Source: Microlunatus antarcticus (GTDB taxonomy: Bacteria; Actinomycetota; Actinomycetes; Propionibacteriales; Propionibacteriaceae). From it: a stretch of DNA of 64,000 bases. Positions 14,525 to 23,000 of the stretch are shown here, in pieces. A program made the translations under genes and the position numbers. Numbering within the stretch: position 1 is the first letter of the stretch; every line of letters starts with the position of its first letter. Location of the stretch: NCBI RefSeq assembly GCF_014193425.1, contig NZ_JACHZG010000001.1, positions 434,001-498,000 on the forward strand, in the 5' to 3' direction. The notes under the pieces are model-generated. The model searched no databases, was not told the DNA's origin, and saw nothing but the letters and a program-made list of their open reading frames with translations.

Positions 14525-14597
14525 AGCTGACGGACGGACTCGAACCGTCAACCGCCTGTTTACAAGACAGGTGCGCTACCAATTGCGCCACGCCAGC
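14525..14597 (-). tRNA. tRNA-Thr (anticodon UGU)
   Basis: 73 nt folding as a cloverleaf: acceptor GCTGGCG with CGTCAGC (one G-T pair), D stem GCGC/GCGC, anticodon stem CCTGT/ACAGG with loop CTTGTAA, T stem GACGG/CCGTC with loop TTCGAGT. No CCA is encoded. The anticodon TGT reads ACA (Thr). The 3' end faces the integrase gene and is the attachment site of the element; the copy that restores it came from either host or element. Confidence 0.93.
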
Positions 14598-14641
14598 GGA
14601 GTGAGGACAGGCTACCGAAGCAGTGTCGACCAGGCACTTTG

Positions 14642-15832
14642 TCAGACCCCCGGGCTGGCGAGGAACGCCGTCCCGGATCCCGCCGCCGTCGCCGCGGTGC
14701 CTGCTTCGAGGAACGCGGCCTGTCCCTGCTCGACGACAAGGTCCACAGCGCCCGATGTCAGCGTCCAGTACCCGTCGACCACGATCAGCGCACGGCCCAA
14801 CGCCGTCTCCGGCACCTTGACGGTCGACCCAGCTGGCGTCAGGCGCCAGAGCGCGAACTCGGTCGCCGGGGTGGGGTAGCGGACGACGCCCTCCGAGACC
14901 GGCTCGGGGGAGATGACGTCGCCAGGGATCGGGTTGAAGTCGAGGACCTTGGTGAGCTCGTCGACGTCCACGTGCTTGCTCGTCAGCCCCCCGCGCAGGA
15001 CGTTGTCAGAGTTGGCCATGATCTCGATGCCGGCGCCGTGCAGGTAGGCGTGCAGGTTGCCCGCGTCGAGGAAGATCGCGTCGCCGGGCTGCAGGACCAC
15101 CCGGTTCATCAGCATCGCGGCGAGCACCCCGGGGTCGTCGGAGTAGTGGTCGGACAGCAGGCGCACGGTGTCGGCCAGCTGCGCTAGGTCGCTCGGTGCC
15201 GCCTCGGGGTCGATGGCCTCCGAACGGGACAGCACCTCCGCCACGTACGACTGGGGGTCGTCGAGCCGCATGATCGTGGTGAAGACGCGCTCGAGCCGTT
15301 CGTTGGGGGCGACCGACGAGTCACCGAGCGGCGCCATCAGCTCGAGCGTCCTCTCCCCGCCCAGCTGCTGGACGAGCGCGTGCGTGCGGTCCGGGTCCCG
15401 GAACCCGCACAGCGCCTCGGACTCGACCAGCGCGCAGAGCAGCTCGGGCTTGGGCCAGTCGTCCTTGTAGAGCCGGTCCTTCGCGTCGCGCGGGACGCCG
15501 GCCTTCTCCTCGCGGGCGAAGCCCTCCTCGGCCTGCTTCCGGGAGGGGTGGGCCTGGAGCGAGAGCGGTTCGGCGGCGGCGAGGACCTTGAGCAGGAACG
15601 ACAGCCGAGGGCCGAACTCCTGCACCGCCGCGGCGCCGAGGACGCCCTCGGGATCGGCGGCGATCAGCTCGTCGATCGGGCGACCGTCGAGCTTCGCGAC
15701 GGCGCTCGGGTGGCCGCCCAGCCAGAGCTCGGCCTGCGGCTCGTCGGTCGGCTCGGTCCCCAGGAGCTCGGGGATGAACGTCTTCGAGCCCCAGGCGTAC
15801 GGCTGGACGACACCTTCCATGCGCAGGATCAC
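14642..15832 (-). CDS. manA: Mannose-6-phosphate isomerase, class I
   Basis: 396 residues; start GTG 15832 (ATG at 15820 possible). Interconverts fructose-6-P and mannose-6-P, feeding GDP-mannose and mannosylated envelope glycans. Recognised by the opening 'VVQPYAWGSKTFIPELLG', 'ELWLGGHPS', the zinc ligands in 'QAHPS' and 'KPELLCAL', and 'AGNLHAYLHGAGIEIMANSDNVLRGG' of the cupin core, followed by 'SKHVD'. Full length for the family. Stands alone; it is the first core gene beyond the tRNA-Thr insertion site. Confidence 0.95.
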   Translation of the reverse strand: MILRMEGVVQPYAWGSKTFIPELLGTEPTDEPQAELWLGGHPSAVAKLDGRPIDELIAADPEGVLGAAAVQEFGPRLSFLLKVLAAAEPLSLQAHPSRKQAEEGFAREEKAGVPRDAKDRLYKDDWPKPELLCALVESEALCGFRDPDRTHALVQQLGGERTLELMAPLGDSSVAPNERLERVFTTIMRLDDPQSYVAEVLSRSEAIDPEAAPSDLAQLADTVRLLSDHYSDDPGVLAAMLMNRVVLQPGDAIFLDAGNLHAYLHGAGIEIMANSDNVLRGGLTSKHVDVDELTKVLDFNPIPGDVISPEPVSEGVVRYPTPATEFALWRLTPAGSTVKVPETALGRALIVVDGYWTLTSGAVDLVVEQGQAAFLEAGTAATAAGSGTAFLASPGV

Positions 15833-15900
15833 CCGGGAAGCCTAGAAGCGGTCGCCGGTGGGCGCAGGACGTCTCGACGACCGCCTCCGACGGCGAGGCG

Positions 15901-15918
15901 AATGACAGGGCTGTCATT
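15901..15918. promoter_or_regulatory. Perfect 8+8 palindrome, operator candidate
   Basis: AATGACAG-GG-CTGTCATT directly upstream of the DUF3263 gene. Size and position fit a dimeric repressor site overlapping the promoter. Confidence 0.5.
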
Positions 15919-15938
15919 TGGTGCCTACGATGCACGGC

Positions 15939-16247
15939 ATGGCGTTCCTCCCCGACTCCCGGCAGGCGCAGAGCTCCGCGCAGGCGTTGCCGCTGAGCGA
16001 GCGGGACACCGAGATCCTCGCGTTCGAGCGGCAGTGGTGGAAGTACGCCGGCGCCAAGGAGCAGGCCGTTCGCGAGAAGTTCCAGATGTCGGCCACGCGC
16101 TACTACCAGGTCCTCAACGCCCTGATCGACAAGCCCGAGGCCCTCGCCGTCGACCCGCTGCTGGTCAAGCGGCTGCGCCGGCTGCGCGAGACGCGGCAGC
16201 GGATCCGTTCCGCGAAGCGGCTCGGGATCGACCTCACGAACGACTGA
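15939..16247 (+). CDS. DUF3263 family protein (HTH-like)
   Basis: About 102 residues from ATG 15939 (ATG 15930, GTG 15921 and TTG 15918 are in frame; none has a clear ribosome site). 'LSERDTEILAFERQWWKYAGAKEQAVREKFQMSATRYYQVLNALID' is the signature of DUF3263, a small actinobacterial family with a predicted helix-turn-helix. A second helix pair rich in arginine follows. Likely a DNA-binding regulator. An 18-bp palindrome sits just upstream and could be an autoregulatory operator (inference). Confidence 0.85.
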   Translation: MAFLPDSRQAQSSAQALPLSERDTEILAFERQWWKYAGAKEQAVREKFQMSATRYYQVLNALIDKPEALAVDPLLVKRLRRLRETRQRIRSAKRLGIDLTND

Positions 16248-16306
16248 GGGTTCCTCCCTCCTTCTGACCGCCGACGTCAGGTCGCTGACTACGAGTTGTA
16301 GGCATT

Positions 16307-16323
16307 AACTACACCCTGTAGTT
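16307..16323. promoter_or_regulatory. TetR operator candidate AACTACA-n3-TGTAGTT
   Basis: Perfect 7-bp inverted repeat 8 nt upstream of the TetR start, with another TGTAG in the preceding 20 nt (16297-16301). Typical location for autoregulation of the TetR/hydrolase pair. Confidence 0.6.
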
Positions 16324-16330
16324 TCGAGGC

Positions 16331-16915
16331 ATGGCCCGAGCGAACCTCTCTACCCAGGTGATCGTTGCCACCGCGGCCGATCTGGCGGATGCCGAGGGCT
16401 TCGAGCAGGTCACGCTCTCGGCCGTCGCCCGGCGGCTCAGGGTGCAGACGGCCAGCCTCTACAACCACGTACGGGACCGGGCCGAGCTGTTCGCCGGCAT
16501 CCACGAGCTGGCGCTCGACGAGCTGGCCGACCGGATGGGAGCGGCGGTCGCCGGACGGGCCGGCCGCGACGCCCTGGTCGGGCTGGCGGAGGCGCAGCGG
16601 GCGTACGCGCGGGAGTCGCCGGGGCGCTGGGCCGCTCTGCAGCAGCAGGCGACCCCCACCACGGTCGGCTCTCCGGGCGCGCGCCGCGTCGCCGAGCTGA
16701 CCCTGGCCGTGCTGCGGGGCTACGACCTCCCTGAGGCCGAGCTCGTTCACGTCACCCGCTTTGTGGGCGCGACGGTCAACGGCTTCCTCGCGCTCGAGCG
16801 CTCCGGCGGCTTCGGGCACCGCACCCCCGCACCCGACGCCTCGTGGCAGCGGACCCTCACGGCTCTGGACGCGATCGTGCGCGCCTGGCCGACCTCAGAC
16901 GAAGGAACCTCATGA
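16331..16915 (+). CDS. TetR-family repressor
   Basis: 194 residues from ATG 16331. N-terminal helix-turn-helix ('FEQVTLSAVARRLRVQTASLYNHVRDRAELF', residues 24-54). The C-terminal ligand domain begins 'GRDALVGLAEAQRAYARESPGRWAAL' and fits the WHG-type (TetR_C_33) subgroup. The stop overlaps the SGNH hydrolase start (ATGA), so it probably controls this partner and itself through the palindrome upstream. Ligand unknown. Confidence 0.9.
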   Translation: MARANLSTQVIVATAADLADAEGFEQVTLSAVARRLRVQTASLYNHVRDRAELFAGIHELALDELADRMGAAVAGRAGRDALVGLAEAQRAYARESPGRWAALQQQATPTTVGSPGARRVAELTLAVLRGYDLPEAELVHVTRFVGATVNGFLALERSGGFGHRTPAPDASWQRTLTALDAIVRAWPTSDEGTS

Positions 16916-18084
16916 TCACCTCGCCGATCACCTCGCCGATCACCGCCGATTACGTCCATGGTGTCGCCGAGCTCGAACCGAACGACCGCGGCCTTCGACT
17001 GCACCGGCTGCCGGCCTGGGTGCGGCAGCAGTTCCCCGACCCGCAGCTGATGGCGATGGAGGGCCAGCCGTCCGGTGCGCGGCTGGTGTTCCGGACGGAC
17101 GCGACGACCGTCGAGCTCGTGTCCCACCCGACGCGGGTGGCCTACCGCGGCGCTGATCGCGTCCGTGGCGCGTTCGACGTCTACGTCGACGGAAACCTCG
17201 CGAGCCGCGACGTGCTCGACGGCGGGGACGCGATGGTCGTGGACCTGACGACGGGGGCGACGTCGTTCGAGCCGGGTCCGTCGCACAAGACGACCGTCTC
17301 GCTGCCCGACGGCACCCACGTCGTCGAGGTGTGGCTGCCTCACAACGAGGCCCTCGACCTCGTCGAGCTCCGGAGCGACGCGGCGCTCGAGGAAGTCACC
17401 ACGTCGGCGCCGCGGTGGCTGCACCACGGGAGCTCGATCAGCCACGGGTCGAACGCCACGGACCCGAGCGAGATCTGGCCCGCGGTCGCCGCGCGGATCG
17501 CCGGTGTCGAGCTGCGCAACCTCGGGCTCGGCGGCAGCGCGCTGGTCGACTCGTTCCTGGCGCGCGTCCTTCGCGACACCGAGGCCGACGTCATCAGCGT
17601 CAAGCTCGGCATCAACGTCGTCAACCTCGACGCCATGCGGCTCCGCGCGTTCGTGCCGGCGATGCACGGGTTCCTCGACACGATCCGCGAGGGCCACCCC
17701 GGGACCCCGCTGCTGCTGGTGTCGCCGATCTTCTGCGGCATCCACGAGGCGACCCCGGGGCCGGGGACGATCGACCCGACGACGTTCGGGACGGACCAGG
17801 TGAAGTTCATGGTCACGGGCGACCCCGCCGAGGTGGCGCAGGGAAAGCTGACCCTCGAGGTGATCCGGCGCGAGCTGCGGTCGCTGTTCGAGCGACGGGC
17901 TGACGACGCGAACCTGCACTACCTGGAGGGGACCGAGCTCTACGGGCCCACCGACGCCGTGGAGCTGCCGCTGCCCGACGCGCTGCACCCGGGGCCGGAG
18001 GCGCACCGGGTGATAGGTGAGCGGTTCGCGCGGCTGGTGTTCGGTGAGGGTGGGGCGTTCCAGGAGTTCGGAGGGCGTGGCTGA
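16912..18084 (+). CDS. SGNH/GDSL-family hydrolase
   Basis: 390 residues from ATG 16912, overlapping the TetR stop. Residues about 30-150 form a beta-sandwich jelly-roll-like lead ('GARLVFRTDATTVELVSHPT', 'GAFDVYVDG'), as in two-domain carbohydrate esterases. The SGNH hydrolase domain follows: block I 'HHGSSISHGSNA' (nucleophile Ser), block II Gly in 'LGLGGSALVD', block III Asn in 'KLGINVVN', block V 'PDALHPGPEAH' (Asp/His). No signal peptide, so probably intracellular. Likely deacylates a small ester or acetylated sugar, perhaps detoxifying the inducer of the adjacent TetR (inference). Confidence 0.88.
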   Translation: MITSPITSPITADYVHGVAELEPNDRGLRLHRLPAWVRQQFPDPQLMAMEGQPSGARLVFRTDATTVELVSHPTRVAYRGADRVRGAFDVYVDGNLASRDVLDGGDAMVVDLTTGATSFEPGPSHKTTVSLPDGTHVVEVWLPHNEALDLVELRSDAALEEVTTSAPRWLHHGSSISHGSNATDPSEIWPAVAARIAGVELRNLGLGGSALVDSFLARVLRDTEADVISVKLGINVVNLDAMRLRAFVPAMHGFLDTIREGHPGTPLLLVSPIFCGIHEATPGPGTIDPTTFGTDQVKFMVTGDPAEVAQGKLTLEVIRRELRSLFERRADDANLHYLEGTELYGPTDAVELPLPDALHPGPEAHRVIGERFARLVFGEGGAFQEFGGRG

Positions 18085-18124
18085 GCCGGGGCTCGAGGGG
18101 TGAGTGGAGCCGACCTCTTCGAGG

Positions 18125-18187
18125 CCCTTCGACAAGCTCAGGGGGCGTTTCGAGCTCAGGGGGCGTTTCTGGCTCAGGGGCGTTCCT
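18125..18187. repeat. REP-like CCCTTCGACAAGCTCAGGG and variants
   Basis: One full copy at 18125-18143 followed by two partial CTCAGGGGGCGTTTC-type copies. The same palindromic unit recurs at 18701-18719, 18727-18745 and, inverted, 52960-52978. It belongs to a widely spread actinobacterial/proteobacterial extragenic palindrome class. Confidence 0.75.
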
Positions 18188-18286
18188 TCGCGAAAAACTT
18201 CTGCCCTAGCGTGTCGAGAACGCGACGGCGGCTCCGTCTCCTCGGTGGAAGCCGCGAGAGGCGCGGCTGAACGAGGAGGTCGACAG

Positions 18287-18700
18287 ATGCCCAAGTACCT
18301 GCTGCTCAAGCACTACCGCGGCGGCCCCGAGCTGCCCACGCCCGTGCCGCCGATGCCCGAGTGGGACCCGGCCGACATCGCCGCGCACATGGCCTTCCTC
18401 GAGCACGTGAACGACCTGCTCAAGGAGAACGGCGAGTACGTCGACGCGCAGGGGCTGTCGATGGACCAGGAGTGGATCCGCTACGGGGGACCGGGCGCTG
18501 CACCGGTCCGGAGCGACGGTCCGCACCCGGAGACGGGTGACCTCGTCGCCGGCTGGTACGCGATCGACGTCGACTCGTACGAGCGCGCGGTCGAGCTGGC
18601 CGCGTACGTCTCCTCCGAGCCCGGCCCGGGCGGGAAGCCGCTCTATGAGTGGATCCAGATCCGCCAGATCATGGAGGCACCTCCCTCCTACGCGGAGTGA
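18287..18700 (+). CDS. YCII/DGPF-domain protein paired with ECF sigma
   Basis: 137 residues from ATG 18287, preceded by a perfect GAGGAGGT. Opens 'MPKYLLLKHYRGG' and contains 'DGPHPETGDLVAGWYAIDVDSYERAVELA', the DGPF/YCII-related ferredoxin-like dimer fold. Such proteins are the regular neighbours of ECF42-group sigma factors and are thought to act in the same stress or metabolite-sensing pathway. Two REP-type repeats separate it from the sigma gene. Confidence 0.88.
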   Translation: MPKYLLLKHYRGGPELPTPVPPMPEWDPADIAAHMAFLEHVNDLLKENGEYVDAQGLSMDQEWIRYGGPGAAPVRSDGPHPETGDLVAGWYAIDVDSYERAVELAAYVSSEPGPGGKPLYEWIQIRQIMEAPPSYAE

Positions 18701-18745
18701 CCCTTCGACAAGCTCAGGGAACGCCGCCCTTCGACAAGCTCAGGG
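18701..18745. repeat. Two REP copies between DGPF and sigma genes
   Basis: Direct copies CCCTTCGACAAGCTCAGGG at 18701-18719 and 18727-18745. The first begins right after the DGPF stop and the second ends 3 nt before the GTG at 18749, where the sigma gene's ribosome site should be. Confidence 0.8.
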
Positions 18746-18748
18746 AAC

Positions 18749-19945
18749 GTGGCCGGGAACGTGGATGAGGTGATGGACGAGGGCCTGCTCCGGGCCCTCG
18801 TCCCGCAGGTCCTCGCGGCTCTCCTGAGGCGTGGGGCCGACTTCGCGGCGGCGGAGGACGCGGTGCAGGAGGCGTTGATCGACGCTCTGCGCACCTGGCC
18901 CGCGAACCCACCGCGCGACGCGCGGGCCTGGCTCACCACCGCGGCGGTGCACCGGCTGACCGACGCGGTGCGGAGCGAAGCGGCTCGGCGCCAGCGCGAA
19001 GAACGCGTCGACGACGAGCCCGAGTCCGGGCCGACGGAGCAGGCCGACGACACCTTGCTCCTGCTGTTCCTCTGCGCGAGCCCGGACCTCTCACCCGCGT
19101 CGGCCGTGGCCTTGACGCTGCGGGCCGTGGCCGGACTGACGACGCGGGAGATCGCGGACGCGTTCCTGGTGCCGGAGGCGACGATGGCGCAGCGGATCAG
19201 CCGGGCCAAGGCGACGGTGCGCGACCGGCGCTTCGACTCGCCGGCCGACGTCGCGGTCGTGCTGCACGTCCTGCACCTCGTCTACACGACCGGGCACACG
19301 GGCGACGTCGACCTGGCCCGCGAGGCGATCCGCCTCACCCGGCAGCTGGTGCTGGTCAGCCGCGAGCCCGAGGTCCGCGGGCTGCTCGCGCTCATGCTGC
19401 TGCACCATGCCCGGCACCGGGCGCGGGTGGTCGACGGGCGGATCGTGCCGCTCGACGAGCAGGACCGGAGCCGCTGGGATCGCGCCCAGATCGCCGAGGG
19501 TGTCGCGATCCTGCAAGGGGCGCTGGGGGAGAACCAGCGCGGCCGCTTCCAGATCGAGGCAGCCATCGCCGCCCTGCACGACGACGCCGAGACCGCGGGC
19601 GAGACGGACTGGTCGCAGGTCCTGGCCTGGTACGACGAGCTGGTGGGGCTCAGCCGCGACCCGGTCCGCGACGACCCGGCAGCGGTGCTCAGTCGTGCGG
19701 TGGCCGTCGGGCACGTGCTCGGGGCGTCGGCGGGGCTGCTCGAGGTCGAGCGCGTCGAGCCCGTGCTGCGCGACCGCTGGAAGGTGCTGGCCGTCCAGGG
19801 CTACCTGCTGCGGATGGCCGGCGACCTGCCCGAGGCGGCGGAGGCGTACGCGCGCGCCGCGGAACGGTGCCCGAGCACGCTCGAGCGCGACCACCTCGTC
19901 CGGCAGGCCGCTCTGGCCCGCGCCGCCGGGGCTGCGGGGACGTGA
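18749..19945 (+). CDS. ECF42-type RNA polymerase sigma factor with TPR-like C-terminus
   Basis: About 398 residues; start GTG 18749, or GTG 18761/ATG 18773 (no clean ribosome site because a REP copy occupies the upstream stretch). Sigma-2 region 'ADFAAAEDAVQEALIDALRTWP' and sigma-4 'TLRAVAGLTTREIADAFLVPEATMAQRISRAK' in the first 170 residues. The remaining ~220 residues are helical hairpins ('ALMLLHHARHRAR', 'AIAALHDDAE', 'GYLLRMAGDLPEAAEAYARAAER'), the TPR-like extension of ECF42 sigmas. This extension replaces an anti-sigma factor as the control element. Paired with the DGPF protein, as is usual for the group. Confidence 0.9.
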   Translation: MAGNVDEVMDEGLLRALVPQVLAALLRRGADFAAAEDAVQEALIDALRTWPANPPRDARAWLTTAAVHRLTDAVRSEAARRQREERVDDEPESGPTEQADDTLLLLFLCASPDLSPASAVALTLRAVAGLTTREIADAFLVPEATMAQRISRAKATVRDRRFDSPADVAVVLHVLHLVYTTGHTGDVDLAREAIRLTRQLVLVSREPEVRGLLALMLLHHARHRARVVDGRIVPLDEQDRSRWDRAQIAEGVAILQGALGENQRGRFQIEAAIAALHDDAETAGETDWSQVLAWYDELVGLSRDPVRDDPAAVLSRAVAVGHVLGASAGLLEVERVEPVLRDRWKVLAVQGYLLRMAGDLPEAAEAYARAAERCPSTLERDHLVRQAALARAAGAAGT

Positions 19946-20070
19946 ACGCGAGGTGACGATTCCCGGCCCCTCCCTCCGGGGGGTTGAGTTTTGTCAGTGG
20001 CACGGGAGACAGTGACTCGCGTCCGCTGCTTCGCTCGAGGGAGGCAGCGTCCCCACTGCGAGGAGCCCCC

Positions 20071-23000
20071 GTGCCCGTTCTTGCCCACCGTCCCTGGAGG
20101 CGCCGCGGCGCTGCCGTAGGCGCCGTCGGAGCGCTGGCCGCGAGCCTGCTCGTCGCCGTGCCGAGCACCGCCTCGGCGGCCACGCCGCTGCCGATCGCGC
20201 AGATCCAGGGGACCAGCCGGTTCTCGCCTTACGTGGGCAAGGTCGTCACGACGACCCCGTCCGTGGTCACCGCGGCCTACCCGACCGGTGGGCTGAGCGG
20301 GTTCGTCGTGCAGACACCGGGGACGGGCGGCAAGGACCGCAGCCTCAAGAAGGCCTCGGACGCCGTGTTCGTCTACACCGGCAAGGCCGGGGTCGACGTC
20401 ACGATCGGCGACCTCGTCACGGTGACCGGGACGGTCGAGGAGTTCCCAAGCGGCAGCGACCCAGACGCCGACAGCCTGACCGAGATCGCCGGCACGGTGA
20501 CGGTGACGAAGTCGGACGCGTCGTACAAGAAGGTGAAGCCGGTCAGCAGCGTCTCGTGGGCCTCGACCTACGACCGCCGGGAGAACCTCGAGTCGATGCT
20601 CTACTCGAGCACCGAGAAGTGGACGGTCAACGACACCTACACGCTCGGCTCGTACGGCGAGCTCGGCCTGGCCACCGGCGGTCGGCTGGTCCAGCCCACC
20701 GACAAGGCGCGCCTCGGGTCGAAGGCGGCCGACAAGCAGGAGGAGCGCAACGCCGAGCGTCGCGTCGTCCTGGACGACGGCATCAGCGGTCCCGCGTTCG
20801 ACAAGGCCGGCTCGCCCGGCACGCCGCCCTACCTGACGCGCAAGAACGACGTCCGCGTCGGCGACACGGCCAAGCTCACCGAGCCGGTGGTCGTCGACTG
20901 GCGCAACGGCGCCTGGGCGCTCAACCCGACCCGTCCGACGGCGGCCGGCGACGAGGTCGCGACGATCGACGACAAGGCGCCGGAGAAGGTCCCGAACGTG
21001 AAGGGCGACGTCTCCGTCGCCTCGTTCAACGTCCTCAACTACTTCACGACGCTCGGCACGGCGACCGCGGCGTGCAAGGCCAACCCGGTCAGCACGGACG
21101 GGACGCCCAACACCGTCGCGTCGGGCTGCGACCAGCGCGGCGCCTGGGACGGGGCCGACCTCGACCGGCAGCAGGACAAGATCGTCAAGGCGATCAACGC
21201 GCTCGACTCGTCGGTCACCGGGCTGATGGAGATCGAGAACTCGGCCAAGCTCGGCGAGGGCAAGGACGAGGCGACCAAGACGCTCGTCGCCGCGCTCAAC
21301 GCCGACGCCAAGCGCGCCAAGTGGGACTACGTGCCGTCGTCCGACCAGCTGCAGCCGGTCGCCGACCAGGACGTCATCACCAACGCGATCATCTTCCAGC
21401 CGGCCGAGGTCACCTGGGCGGGCAAGTCCTACGCGGACGGCAAGGACTCGACCGACACCGGGGCGTTCAAGAACGCGCGGACCCCGATCGCCGCGGCCTT
21501 CACCCCCGTCGGAGGCGGTGCGCCGATGCTCGTCGCGGTCAACCACTTCAAGTCCAAGAGCGCCTCGGGCGCGACCGGCGAGAACGCCGACCTCGGCCAG
21601 GGTGCCTACAACGCCGACCGCGTCGCCCAGGCGAACGCGCTGCTCGGCTGGCTGCCCGGCGTCCAGACCGATGCGCGCACCGACGCCGTCGCGCTCGTCG
21701 GCGACTTCAACTCCTACACGCACGAGGACCCGCTCGAGACCCTCTACGCGGCCGGCTGGACCAACGCGGCCCAGCAGAAGGACTACTCGTACAACTTCGA
21801 CGGGCTGTCGGGCTCGCTCGACCACGTGCTGCTCAACCCGGCGGCCGACAAGCGCCTGACCGGCAGCGGCGTGTGGAACATCAACTCCGTCGAGCCGGTG
21901 CTGCGCGAGTACAGCCGCTACAAGTCCACCCTCATCGACTACTACCGCGACGACGTCTACCGGGCCAGCGACCACGACCCGGTGAAGGTCGGCCTCAAGA
22001 AGGGCAAGGCCAGCCAGGTCACGCTCACGATGCTGAACTTCAACGACTTCCACGGGCGGATCGCCGCGGCGTCGCCCGACACGAAGCAGTTCTTCGGCAC
22101 GATCGAGCAGCAGCGGGCCACGGCCGGCGAGGGCAACACCCTGGTCATGTCGGCCGGCGACAGCGTCGGGGCGTCGCTGTTCGCCTCGTCGGTGCAGGAG
22201 GACCAGCCGACGATCGACGTGCTCAACGCCGCCGACCTCGACGTGTCGGCCGTGGGCAACCACGAGTTCGACCGCGGCTTCGCCGACCTGACCGGCCGGA
22301 TCACCAAGGCGGCCGACTGGACCTACCTCGGCGCGAACGTCTACAAGAAGGGCACGACCAAGCCGGCGCTCCCGACGTACGCGATCGTCGAGCGTGGCGG
22401 GCTCAAGATCGGCGTCGTCGGCGCAGTGACGCAGGAGACCTCGACGCTCGTGTCCCCGGCGGGGATCAGCGGGATCGAGTTCGGCGACCCGGTCGCCGCG
22501 GTCAACCGCGTGACCAAGCAGCTCACCGACGGCAAGAAGTCGAACGGCGAGGCCGACGTCGTCGTGGCCGAGTACCACGAGGGCGCCAGCAAGACCCAGC
22601 TCGACCCGACCACCGGCAGCCAGGTCGTGAGCCTGGAGGACCAGCTCAAGGCGAGCCCGGTCTTCGCGCACATCGTGAACGACACCTCGCCCAAGGTCGC
22701 GGCGATCTTCACCGCGCACACCCATCAGGCGTACGCGTACGACGCCCCCGTCCCCGGTGCTGCCGGGGCCACGCGGCCGGTGACCCAGAGCGGCTCGTAC
22801 GCCGCGTTCCTGGGCAAGGTCACGCTGACGGTCGACGTCAAGACCAAGGCCGTGCTGGCGCACACCCAGCAGAACCTCAAGCCGACCACCGTCCCCGACG
22901 CCGACCTGGCCGCGGCGTACCCGCGGGTCCGGCGGATCTCGGGGATCGTCGACGCCGCGCTCGCGCGGGCCGACGTGCTCGGCTCGGTCAAGATCGGCGA

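Larger units (their letters stand above)
1284..14560. mobile_element. Integrated element of about 13.2 kb in the 3' end of tRNA-Thr
   Basis: Bounded on the right by an intact tRNA-Thr gene (14525-14597) with a tyrosine integrase gene directly inside it, and on the left by a 36-nt copy of the tRNA 3' end (1284-1319; partner copy 14524-14559) in the same orientation. This is the classic layout for integration into a tRNA 3' end that leaves the tRNA whole. Inside are AT-richer cargo genes on the left and a GC-richer regulation/excision module on the right. No structural phage genes, relaxase, FtsK/TraB translocase or recognisable replication initiator was seen, so it is either a satellite-like island or depends on helpers for transfer. 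Confidence 0.85.

Noticed and set aside
1284..14560. Conjugative element (AICE) or complete prophage
   Set aside because: No FtsK/TraB translocase, relaxase, terminase, portal, capsid or tail gene could be recognised.
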